Below, one piece after another: positions 23,077 to 32,434 of a DNA stretch of 64,000 bases. Position numbers and translations under genes: made by a program. The first letter of the stretch is position 1, and every line of letters begins with the position of its first letter. This stretch comes from Mesodorylaimus sp. YZB2_4 (Eukaryota > Nematoda > Enoplea > Dorylaimida > Dorylaimidae). Location of the stretch: assembly GCA_030248295.1 (NCBI GenBank), contig JASANH010000220.1:806001-870000 (forward strand). Reading direction: 5' to 3'. The notes under the pieces are model-generated. The model saw only the letters and a list, made by a program, of their open reading frames with translations, was not told the DNA's origin and ran no database searches.

Positions 23077-23123
23077 TCGACAACAAGGGAAGTCAGGCCA
23101 AGCCTGACTTCCCTTGTTGTCGA
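23077..23123. repeat. Perfect hairpin, 22-bp arms, 3-nt loop
   Basis: The arm TCGACAACAAGGGAAGTC plus AGGC is followed by loop CAA and its exact reverse complement. It overlaps the point where the DEG/ENaC reading frame ends. Confidence 0.95.
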
Positions 23124-23420
23124 TTAGCCCAGCCTTATTTGGATCGTGTCTACGGCGTCTGATATCGATACAAAAACACAAAAAATTATAATTCGCCTCG
23201 AAGGTCCTCGCAAAATTATCCTGGACCAGCATCGGAGTTGCAAATGGCCTTGCAAAGTCAAGCTTCGGATCGCGGACGAGTCAAAAGCAGTGCATTTCGA
23301 GGCGTGTTGGTGGAATTCGTGTATCCTGATGAGCCAATGACATTCAGCTACGTGCAAATCCCGCCTAATGTCACTTGCGCTAACTTTAAGCTTCGTTTTC
23401 TGGTAGGCGCCAGAAGGATA
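23124..23420 (+). other. Possible coding fragment, frameshifted, unrecognised
   Basis: Two abutting open frames read like one soluble beta-rich domain: KIIIRLEGPRKIILDQH and WPCKVKLRIADESKAVHF, then after a frame change near 23305, GVLVEFVYPDEPMTFSYVQ and VTCANFKLRF. No family is recognised. It could be residual exon sequence of a neighbouring gene. Confidence 0.3.
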
Positions 23421-23467
23421 TAGCTGATTGGGACTAAGTTCCAAAAAAAGAGGGCAGCTGAATAAAC

Positions 23468-24366
23468 GGTATCCGGGCAATTGTTCGCCAGCAATTGTTC
23501 GCCGGGCAATCGTTCGCGGCCAGTTGTTCGCTGGGCAATTGTTCGCCTGGGCTTATTCTTCGCCGGGCAATTGTTCGCCATGGCAGGGTATTTTTGGTCA
23601 ATGGGAGGAAGTTATTTCGTGACCTTTATCGTATATGCAGTACACTGCCTTTTGCAAGACGCTGCTATCGTTCCTTTGATAGGTACTTGTCCCCACATGT
23701 ACTTGGAGTTTGGGATTATGGGCTAGTCAAAGCATAGCGGAGCACCTGCTATCACATCCACTAGTCTCTTTCACTGCGACAGAAGGGTATTCTTCCGGGC
23801 ATTTTACTTCTTCTTGAGCTACTCCTAAGGTCACTCCTAAGGCCAAGATACAAAGTATTCGCTAAATTTTACTGACGTCTTTGGTTTTTTAAAAATCGGG
23901 TCAGGCAAATCAGAGAAAAGAAGTGGCCGGGTTCGGCGTTTGTTGCGCATCGAAGAGGAATCAGGAACTAGATCAGCAATCCTGGTGGCCCTGGTCAGCA
24001 ATTGATTAAAGCAAAATAAATGGCCGGATGGCTGGCTAGAATTATCGCTATTTTAAGTTAAAGACACAGAGCGCCTATCAGCCAATCAGCAATGGGATTA
24101 GGAAATCATGAGCTTGCCCCTAAAAATCAGGCAAAGTCACCCAGGATGATGGTACTAGTTTTTCTAAATGTATTGCCGACAGATTTGTGTTTTCAGTAAA
24201 AGGATCAGGGTTTTCTGTCGACAATTTTAAATCCTAGGGTGTTGCCTTATCTTCGCATAAAATAGAATCCTTACAAAGTTACTCAGCGAACAATCGTCCG
24301 GGGAACAATTGCCCTGGAGAACAATCGCCCCGCGAACAATTGCCCGGGGAAAATTGCCCGTGATTC
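23468..24366. mobile_element. hAT-like non-autonomous element with GGGCAATTGTTCGCC terminal arrays (899 bp)
   Basis: The left end holds about seven degenerate copies of GGGCAATTGTTCGCC within 23473-23583. The right end holds about five copies in inverted orientation within 24285-24360. The element is flanked by an 8-bp direct repeat GAATAAAC (23460-23467 and 24367-24374), the target-site length of hAT elements. No transposase. Confidence 0.7.
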
Positions 24367-24389
24367 GAATAAACTGACGTGATAACAAG

Positions 24390-24770
24390 TTTGTCAGACA
24401 GCGGCGGCGGTGGTGCAGTAGTTCGGCATCCGCCTATCCGTATGGCCTGGTAGAAACCAGCTGAACTCGTCCCGGGTTCGATACAGGAGGTCGGTTTCCG
24501 AACCATAAGCCCCCGCCAGGCCGCTGGTGACTCAGCCAGTACCGCCGAGGTGGTCCGAGTGGTGAGACGAAAGCCAAACGAGGAGACAGTCTCGGCTTTC
24601 GGACACCGACAGGGTTCAAAGCCTGCCAGGATCATCTGGGATGCTCAGTGTCCTGCCCAGGATTCTCTCGCGTGGAGGTGCTCCTATTGGATCCATGGAG
24701 AGGGACGCTGCTGTGTGTGCTGGTCCCCGCGCAGCCTTGCTTATCATATCATGACTGGGGTCCGGGTCAA
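24390..24770 (+). mobile_element. SINE-like dispersed repeat
   Basis: It opens with a tRNA-like box-A/box-B pair (GTGGTGCAGTAGTTCGG and GGGTTCGATACAG) and continues into a body ending CTTATCATATCATGACTG, shared with the repeat at 30250-30490. Related sequence lies at 29930-30190 (minus) and 45290-45720. Confidence 0.6.
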
Positions 24771-25200
24771 AAAAATTTTAAGCAAAAAATTGTCAGACAC
24801 ACACGTCGAAGCCGCGATGGTGCCTTGTCCTCCTCGTGTGGTCTGTTGCAGAATGGGAGGAACTTCTACAATTCTTCTGCTCCAACTAACCTTGAACACT
24901 TACGAATAACAGCCTAAACAATCTTTCGCCTCACTAATTCGCTACTAGGCTTTTCTGCCGTTTCTGGCTAACATTTCAACTAAATTCCAACTCACTTGCT
25001 TGTACAGTATGCTTGTTCAGTACTGTATGTCAAGATTATGTTTGGGCACATAGTTAACGTGCAAGAAACTGGTCGATCCAATTGTCCCTCAGAAACAAAT
25101 TTACTGCGCCAGCTCAATAAATCCCAGCGACGAAGCTGACCTTGCGCTCCAGGTCGTGGGAGGTTCACCGGTACCGTCGAGATGCTCCAAGCGGAGGAAA

Positions 25201-25622
25201 GAGTAAGGCTAATCTTAACTGTCTCGCCCATCAGTGAAAGCGCTTCCGGCCTTCAAGGACAAGGTCCCATGCTCCATGCTGGCACTCGACTTTCTGAGCT
25301 GTAGACTATGTAGGCTGGCTACACACGGCACCCTCTCTTTGCGACTCCGCCCGGCGCATCTCCACATGGGCACTGGCAATGGCAATGTTCGGCAATGAAA
25401 GAGTCAACAATCTGGGCACAGCCCAGATTGCCGAACATTGCCATTGCCAGTGCCCATGTGGAGATGCGCCGGGCGGAGTCGCAAAGAGAAGGTGCCGTGT
25501 GTAGCCAGCCTACATGGTCTACAGCTCAGAAAGTCGAGTGCCAGCATGGAGCATGGGACCTTGTCCTTGAAGGCCGTAAGCGCTTTCACTGATGGGCGAG
25601 ACAGTTAAGATTAGCCTTACTC
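25201..25622. repeat. Foldback element: 196-bp arms, 30-bp spacer
   Basis: 25201-25396 and 25427-25622 are inverted copies with only three mismatches that I can see. The arms contain no recognisable gene. It lies between the halves of the disrupted DEG/ENaC gene and could form a very long hairpin in RNA. Confidence 0.93.
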
Positions 25623-25898
25623 GCACAAGATCAGGCAAAGCGAACACAGATACTACATGTTAAGCCCCAACTTTGCACTGCAATCTCAAGAGCCGCTCCA
25701 CCTATTTGTTTGAAACTTCGCAGGCACTAATGTTTCATCGAGCTTAATATACCCGTATGAGCTTGAGAGCTTGACCGGCCGCCTGCCACTTTTCTTGCCG
25801 ATATTTGACATACTTTGCACGATTCAATGCCAATTTTATATATAGGTACACGTTCGGTTTTTTTTTGCAGCACCACATTTACGTAGTCATCCGAAAAT

Positions 25899-27131
25899 TC
25901 ATGGCCAATACATGACACGAGTACTATCATATTCTTTTGAGATCTCGTCGCACATGTCAAACCCGATCACCTCGTTCCAATTCACATGCGAGTTTGGGTG
26001 AGCTCTGAAAAATTCCTCTGCAGCGATCAGCTTCAGCGATGGCTGACACACCCAGCGCCGAATTAAACCATGACCATTTGCAGGTGCAATCATGGCTGAA
26101 CCAGTCAAGGAGAGATTGTTTGAATCGAATAGATGTCTTGCTGGCAAGGCTGGGGCATTTGGCTGTGGTTCAAGTGTCCAATAGGTGCGAGCAGCTTCGA
26201 TAATTTGAGCTCCGATCGCTGTGCTCCCAAATTCTTCTAGCCACCGTGCCAAAGTGTGCACTCGCCAAGTTTTGGCATGATCGAACGATACGCATAAGTT
26301 GACACGATCGTCGTCAATAGTTGATCGATCGTACATAATAATAATCGTGGTCTTGCCATAAAAGGCGTGGTACCAGTCCCGTCGATCATTCATCGGTACT
26401 TGAATGGATTCCCCTGGAGAGCACGGCCTCAGAACACGATCTTCATGCGAGGACAAATCGTAGGCGACATTAATAAATTCTCGATGACTGGCCATCGCAG
26501 TTTCTCCCTCCGGGTACTTGAGCTTTTGAAATGCCATATGCAGATGATTGCTGCACAGAGGGTCGATATAAGCGAAAAGGGCGTATGCGGTTTGGCCAAG
26601 AGGACAGCGAACAGTTACCAGTCGAAATTTCCGTCCAAGTGCGTCGACTAGCACAATTCGATAAGTCACCAGATTAGTGCATGACTGAAATACAGACGCG
26701 ATTGTACAGGGCGTGACATAACACGAGAATCTCCAATCCCATTCCTGCGGATGGTACCAAATATTTAACAGTGTCATCGCTTCAGATCGAATCAACGAGC
26801 GTCGATCGATACTGAATATTGCTCGACCATCGGGTAGTGGATCGTTGTAAGATACTGCCACGCTGCCTCCAACATGACTCCACGTTCCTTGTCGACCATC
26901 GGTTAGGCAAGGTGACAGAATACTCTGACTAGCTCGCCATTTCAAGTCCATACTTTGACAGCATTCAATTTTATGCCAACCATTTCTTTGTTCACCTTTA
27001 AGAACGCGTTCGAAATCGGTCGAAATTTTAGTTCGTTTTAACCACGTTTTTACAAAGTCGAAGATCGTAGCTCCGAACTGAAGGGCTGAAAGGGTCGACA
27101 ATGTGGCAAGCCAGCTGATGCTGACCGACAT
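25899..27131 (-). CDS. Unrecognised 410-aa protein, antisense within the DEG/ENaC gap
   Basis: A single uninterrupted frame from ATG 27131 to the stop at 25899. A plausible upstream non-coding exon joint exists: acceptor TTTTTTTCAG near 27203 with a GTAACTT donor-like site near 27240. The N-terminus (MSVSISWLATLSTLSALQFG) is hydrophobic, like a signal peptide or anchor. The remainder looks extracellular, with spaced cysteines (IECCQS, SPCLTDG, FSCYVTPC, QSCTN, VRCPLG, DPLCSN, RPCSPG, NLCVSF, WVCQPS, DMCDE) and many aromatic residues. I recognise no family. An open frame this long is unlikely by chance, yet no homologue comes to mind. It could be a secreted or type II membrane protein specific to the lineage, or a remnant of a mobile element. 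Its position suggests a nested gene. Confidence 0.6.
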   Translation of the reverse strand: MSVSISWLATLSTLSALQFGATIFDFVKTWLKRTKISTDFERVLKGEQRNGWHKIECCQSMDLKWRASQSILSPCLTDGRQGTWSHVGGSVAVSYNDPLPDGRAIFSIDRRSLIRSEAMTLLNIWYHPQEWDWRFSCYVTPCTIASVFQSCTNLVTYRIVLVDALGRKFRLVTVRCPLGQTAYALFAYIDPLCSNHLHMAFQKLKYPEGETAMASHREFINVAYDLSSHEDRVLRPCSPGESIQVPMNDRRDWYHAFYGKTTIIIMYDRSTIDDDRVNLCVSFDHAKTWRVHTLARWLEEFGSTAIGAQIIEAARTYWTLEPQPNAPALPARHLFDSNNLSLTGSAMIAPANGHGLIRRWVCQPSLKLIAAEEFFRAHPNSHVNWNEVIGFDMCDEISKEYDSTRVMYWP

Positions 27132-27354
27132 TTCGCTGATGCTGAAACTGGAGTGCAAGGCGAGCACGCAACAATACGATTGTCGTGCAAGAGATGCCCT
27201 GCCTGAAAAAAATATTGTAATGTACAAAAGATAAAAGTTACCAGCAAATAGGATTTCTACAGAATATTTGTAGCTCTCGTGGCTAGAATGCTGCAGCGGA
27301 TCCACCATCGCAGTAGTAACTGCATACACATACTCCAGGGCAGCGCCAGCGGCC

Positions 27355-27560
27355 ATGTGTAGTAGGTGTGTTTTGCCTGATGAGGGGAAGGTTGTATATC
27401 TGGTTGCCTTGACTGCCCGCCGGCTACAGCGCATCAGCCGGGGGCCGTTGCGTTCGTTGGCTATATATATGGGATACGCTCCTCCTGGCGAGGCTGCAGC
27501 CCGTCAGGTTGACGTCTCTGGCTCCTACGAGGCCTGCTTGGAGGGTTTTTGAGACCATCC
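27355..27560 (+). repeat. Dispersed repeat (GATACGCTCCTCC family)
   Basis: Shares TATCTGGTTGCCTTGACTG, GGATACGCTCCTCC and a GTCGGGTTGATGTCTC-like word with the inverted copy at 62690-62890. Non-coding. Confidence 0.6.
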
Positions 27561-28668
27561 GCTCCCCTCGGAATCTTGTCCAATGTAGGGCTATTCAGCC
27601 TATCACATGCCAGCTGCAATATAGGGCTTTAAAATGATCGCGAATCAATCGATGCAATCAAATGCTCTCTTTCAGGTATCCGAACGCATCAATATCTTTG
27701 AGCGCACTCAAACGCGTCAAGAATCAGATTCGGATGAACTAGCGAAATATGACGAGGACGGTCGTTTCAGCATGGACACGCTTCGTAAAAGCGCCAATGG
27801 TTGTTACTACGCCATGTGGTCCATAGCCACGGCCAAATATTGCAACTGCACCGAAATGCGTAACATCATCAGGTATCCCTTGTGCGAACCATTCGACCTC
27901 TGCCCCTCAGCTTACATGTTGAGCATAGTAAATGACACGGCTAGTCTGCAGGAAGCTAATTGCCTCCCGCAATGTAATCGCCGATCGTACTTTATCTCAG
28001 TCAGCTATGTCAATTTCGATGTGGATACGTACAACGAAGTGGTAAATGGGACTGGCGAACATAAATCGAGAAGGATATGATCTTCTTGGACGTGTACCAG
28101 CCCAAAATGGAATACTTTAAAGTGGAGGAGGTCGAGGTCTACAGCATTATTACATTGGCCAGTAATATCCGAGGGGCCATGGGCTTATGGTGCATGAGAG
28201 ATTTTTAAAGTCTAGGTTTAAATGGAACACTCTTACTGATTTTTAGGCTTGCCGCCTCCTTAATGAGCGTTTTACAGATGGCATTTTATTTTACTAAATG
28301 GATGTCGATCAGATATCAGAACAAGACGCACTTATCGATCGTTTAAGCCATCGATTTGATGTGATTGGAAATGCGGCAACTTCGGCAAGAGACGACACGA
28401 TTAGGTGTCGTCAGGGTAATGCTATACTCGGCTGTCGCCTGTACTGCGTCATACAGCACTGTAACAGCTCTCTGCAAGCACGAGTGCACCTACAGTACAT
28501 TACTTAACACGTACGAGTACAGAAAACAACAGAAGATAGTATTCTCTAGGTTTTGCCCGCGATGTATACTTTTCCTGACATTCAGACATTCACCTTTGGC
28601 TTGCTAAACATCACATGTGTCCCCTTGCCCTTGAAATCGTATGGATGTTTACCCTTCTTCCACGGAGC

Positions 28669-31600
28669 TTAGAAAACGCTTTCAATAAAAAACAAGTAAT
28701 AACACCAATAAACCACGCAAAAAGCGAAGAAGAGGGCTGGAAATAGGACTCGCGAACACAAGTCGATAGCCAGCGCCCGTTTTCGATACAGGGCTTCAAT
28801 GGACATGCGCAAGACTACAGGATTTGTATCGTCCTCGCTATCGCTCGAGCAATTCTTATTTACCAGTGCTGAAGTTTTTCGGAGTGGAGAAGTCACCTGA
28901 AAGTGTGGCTGGGCAATCAGAATTTGAGGGCTACGAGGAAGGAAAAGGACTTACGCTCACTTTCGGAGTCATTGTACAGGACATTCGCCTTTTGGCCGCT
29001 ATACTTTCTCCCCTCCTCGTGTACATATTGACCAATGCAAACTCTACCAAGGCAGCGAATAGGAACAGCAGACAAGCCCCGAACCATAGGTCCTGCGCCT
29101 TGGCATAACTGACGGGTGGCAGTTGATAATGAAGACCTATGGCTTGCGTGGAAAGGGTCAACAGTGTGGTCACTGATAAGCCCACACGACCTGGAACCGA
29201 TGTTGGATCGATCCAGAAGGAGATCCTAAAAAGGGCCGATTGATGGGGCTGATAGTCTCAGACAAGAAGAAAAGCAAACGGATTTTGTGAATGTCAGAAT
29301 AGATATGGGCTTACCATGAAATCATAACGATGAAAGCGGTAGGGATATATGTCTGCAGAAGACTATAGCCAACATTACGTTCCAAGTAGAATCGGGCCAG
29401 TAAGCAGCTGAATTCCACTAGAAGTCAAAACACAGTACATCTTTTTTCTTGTAGTACATTTTTCATCATCATAGTTTTAATCCGATCGTTTTTTAAGAGT
29501 TGTTCAAAAAACTTTTAATTAAAATCTTTGCTTACTATTAAAATAAGTTCCATTACACTCGATCGCTTCGAATTGAACCATTTTTAAATCAGCTTCAGTA
29601 ATGTCGGTGCTAATATCGATTGGTGACTCATCAGACCATGTTACGTTGACCATATCACGCGTACTGCCATCTGAAGAAATGATGTGATTATGCAGATACG
29701 AAAAGGTGACCTGTCGGCAAAGCTTATCACTCCGCTTATCAGTTGCCATATCGATAGAGAAAGGAACTTACACGTCACGATTTTCAAATAGCACAGTTGC
29801 TTATCGACCGGATACGCTTTAAGATTCATGTGGCAGGAGACTTTCATTGAAATCCTACCAAAGAATGTATTTGTAACTTAACAGTGAGCTGGCAATGTGC
29901 CCATAGAGAGGCGCCTGAGTTGGGGACCTTCTTAAAAAATTTTGAGGGCTGGGCGTAGCGCTGCCCCAGTCCCCCCCCCCCCCCCATGGGACTTCCAACC
30001 GTTTTTCCTGTAGCCGGCCAGCAGTCAAGATAATCGCATGATAAGCGAGGCCGTGAGGTGACCAGCTCTCACGGCAAGCTCTCTCTAGGGGCACGTCCAC
30101 CCGAGGGCATCCGGGACCAGACAAGAGCTGCGGTGGCTCATCGTCAGCTGGTTTAGGAGTTGGTCCCACAACACTGACTGGGAGGCCGCATTTCTGTTCC
30201 AATTGAACGGCAGTTTAGCAAGTCCGTCGCTGGGCTTGCATACTTGGCTCTGGGCACTCACCGGTACCGTCGATTAGAGGGCGCCGAACGAGCAGAGAAC
30301 CAGGAAACTGGTGCTCAAACACCAGTCGGGAAGGCCCGCTTTTCGCCCAGTATCATCTTGGGACGCTCTTGTTGGCACAGGATGCCCTCGTGTGGAGGTG
30401 CTCCTGGTGGAGACACACAGAGGGAAGCTGCCGTGAGAGCTGGTCTCCTCGCGGCCTCGCTTATCATATCATGACTGCTGGCCGGTGTGATAGGCACGGA
30501 CTATGCATGTACTATGCTGTCTGGCCTATTGGTGCACTTGTTTAGGGAACCGGTCCCTCTCCTCTATGTCAGGGCCAAAACGAGACCGAGAGCAAGATCG
30601 AGGTCGAGTGTCTGGTTTGGTTGCAGGCATCGGTAGAGAACTGGTCTAGAGTTCCTGGTCTGGACTTGCTCTACAGTATGAGCATTCCGGGCTCAGGTCC
30701 GTCAGAACCCAATAAACGATATCGCAAGGCGTCGTGGGCTGCGTGGCACTGCTCCTGTGGCTTGAGCCATCCTTTGGTAAGCCCTAGTTTGCCCTGGTGT
30801 GAGCCAAGGATTTCACCGGCTATAGGCAAAGCGGCTTGGAAATCCCGTGGTGGGAGCTGCGCCAGCGCGGGACCCAACCCACAAAAATTTAAAAAATCAT
30901 GGAGCAGACACAGACTTCCTTAAGCGATGGCGGCGGGTGGGCTGTGGACCCTGTCGGTGTTCGGCAGCCGAGACTATCTCCTCGTTTGGCTTCCGTCTCT
31001 TGATTCGGAGCACCTCAACCTGACTGGGTGAGTCACCCATGGCCCGGCGCGCAAGGTCAGCGAGGGTTTATGGTTCGCAAACTGTCCCCCATCACCGGGG
31101 ATCGAACCCAGGACGAGTCCAGCCGCTCGCTATTCGAGTCCACCGGCCTCGTGTCCTGGTGGGTTAGGCGTCTGCCTCTCACGCCAGGTGCGCAGTTAGG
31201 GGCGAGTGTTCGACTTGCAAGCCGGTAAATCATTTCGTGTGAAACGTGTCCCTTCACCCTCGAGTGCCCATAAGCGTTTGGTGATGTGGTAAAACATGAA
31301 CATGAACATGAACATGTAGAAGAATGCCGAACCATCTCTTAAACAACGTGGCCGCTGAGTTATGGACTTGATGAAGACCCTTTCATACTAAGGGATTTGG
31401 CCCAGCGGCCCCTCTTCTCATGTCCCCCCCATACTGTACTGTACCTGACGCTGTATCGAAGTCTTCCGTCAGGCCATAGCTTGAGGATATAGTTTGGTAC
31501 AGTGACGTAGTTGTATTCGGCCTTTTTGGAGTTGGCGAAATAAATGTCAGGCATCCAAATACGATCTAATTGTTTCTTTTCGTTGAATGCCATGTGAGCG

Positions 31601-32434
31601 CTATGATTATGTTGCAAGCGAAAGTCTTGCCAGAATTCAACAAAGTATATGTCCATATCGTAATCCTGAAGGAAAAAGGGCCGGGTAATGGGGAGATTAG
31701 AAAATGACAGGCTTCAAAATTGAGAATAAAACGCAAGGACGAATAAAACGTTCAAGATAGAAATCCTCAATTTGTAAGGATTGGACCGAGGTCAATATCG
31801 ATAACGTAGGACACGAGGGACGTGTGTGGGCGTGCCTCCCACTAGCAGCCGGCGCAGCTTGTTATCTGACAGCTTGCGGGACGGGTCGAGTCATAACCAT
31901 TTTAAACCCGCCTTGCTATCCCCATATGTCATACTGTACCTATATCTAGCTTGCCACCCGCCAACACAATCAGAGCACAAGTGACATTCTATCATGTCAG
32001 TGTAAGGCCATGGGGTTCAAAAAACCTATCATACCATTGTAGCAGCTTTAAAATTACCAACACTCTCCACAAATATTTGTATTCGAACATCTGTCGTCTT
32101 TCCTAAAATGGTCCCTTCGAAATGAATAGCAAACCACACCTTTCCTAGTGATCGTACCTAATAGATATCCTGGAGCAGTCAGTCGATCATAGCCATTCAC
32201 CTCGCATTGATGAAGCCAGGGAATGGCATTGCAAGAACTGCAGTAGAACATCGATACAGTATGGTATGCAAGTGAAAATGGTGCAGAGAGGCAGGATTTT
32301 CAAAGCACTCACTTTCTTCTGCCAGGTGCAAACACCTTGTCAGCCGCACCATGACTTACAATAATGGACCATAAAACTATGAAAAATAACACTCGTTTGA
32401 TCGAACATTGACGAAAATAATTAGTTAATGGCAT
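28669..32434 (-). CDS. Cys-loop ligand-gated channel, GluCl-like
   Basis: Pentameric neurotransmitter-gated channel subunit, nine exons: 32434-32313, 32237-32158, 32102-32035, 31665-31445, 29854 to about 29772, about 29710-29536, 29417-29315, 29225-28961 and 28896-28669. Visible: a signal peptide (MPLTNYFRQCSIKRVLFFIV); VRIQIFVESVGNF; MDIYFVEFWQDFRL; RIWMPDIYF; a cys-loop with exactly 13 residues between cysteines (CHMNLKAYPVDKQLC); M1 starting YSLLQTYIPTAFIVMISW; M2 VPGRVGLSVTTLLTLSTQ; M3 WFGACLLFLFAALVEFALV; M4 VLFPALFFAFCVVYW. The PGR at the M2 mouth and the LPPVSYAKAQDLW linker resemble invertebrate glutamate-gated chloride channels, so anion selectivity is inferred. All phases close except exon 5 to 6, where only a non-obvious site (exon 5 ending 29774) keeps frame. 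Intron 4 (1.6 kb) is full of repeats. Confidence 0.85.
29930..30190 (-). repeat. Dispersed repeat copy in channel intron, reverse orientation
   Basis: Related in reverse to 24540-24770 and 30250-30490 (GCATGATAAGCGAGGCCGTGAGG, complement of the CTTATCAT end). It contains a 16-bp C run near 29970. Confidence 0.55.
30250..30490 (+). repeat. Dispersed repeat copy in channel intron
   Basis: Same family as 24540-24770, sharing GTGGAGGTGCTCCT and CTTATCATATCATGACTG. Confidence 0.6.
30590..30850 (+). repeat. Dispersed repeat (GCTTGAGCCATCC family)
   Basis: Shares GAGCAAGATCGAGGTCGAG-like, GGTTTGCAGGCATCGGT-like, TCCTGGTCTG, and CTGTGGCTTGAGCCATCC words with 60190-60510; a weaker relative lies at 12060-12310. 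Confidence 0.65.
31140..31320 (+). mobile_element. tRNA-derived SINE with ATGAAC tail
   Basis: Head GTGGGTTAGGCGTCTGCCTC (box A), box-B-like GTGTTCGACTTGC, body GTCCCTTCACCCTCGAGTGC, and a tail ending GATGTGGTAAAACATGAAC followed by repeated ATGAAC units. Same family as 7.7, 9.1 and 57.1 kb. Inside the channel intron. Confidence 0.7.

Larger units (their letters stand above)
22563..28346 (+). pseudogene. DEG/ENaC (amiloride-sensitive) channel, disrupted
   Basis: Two-transmembrane sodium-channel family. The 5' part (22563-23105) has the intracellular WLDYSAFHGVLDL motif (HG gating motif), TM1 (IGWLLVMATFMGIAVYS) and the start of the extracellular domain with Cys residues (FCSKNPN, KCESIVKGC). 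It then meets a stop inside a perfect 22-bp hairpin. The 3' part (27676-28189, 28247-28346) has the cysteine-rich palm (YYAMWSIATAKYCNC, CLPQCNRRSY-FISVSY), then, after a one-base frame change near 28066, LDVYQPKMEYF. The last exon rejoins at W to give MGLWLAASLMSV and TM2-flanking sequence. The middle extracellular exons are absent. In their place sit a transposon, SINE sequence, a foldback and an antisense ORF. Most likely a decayed gene; misassembly is the alternative. Confidence 0.75.

Noticed and set aside
23473-24360. CRISPR-like array of repeated 15-mers
   Set aside because: Units are degenerate and contiguous without spacers, inverted at the other end, and flanked by a target duplication, so it is a transposon end.
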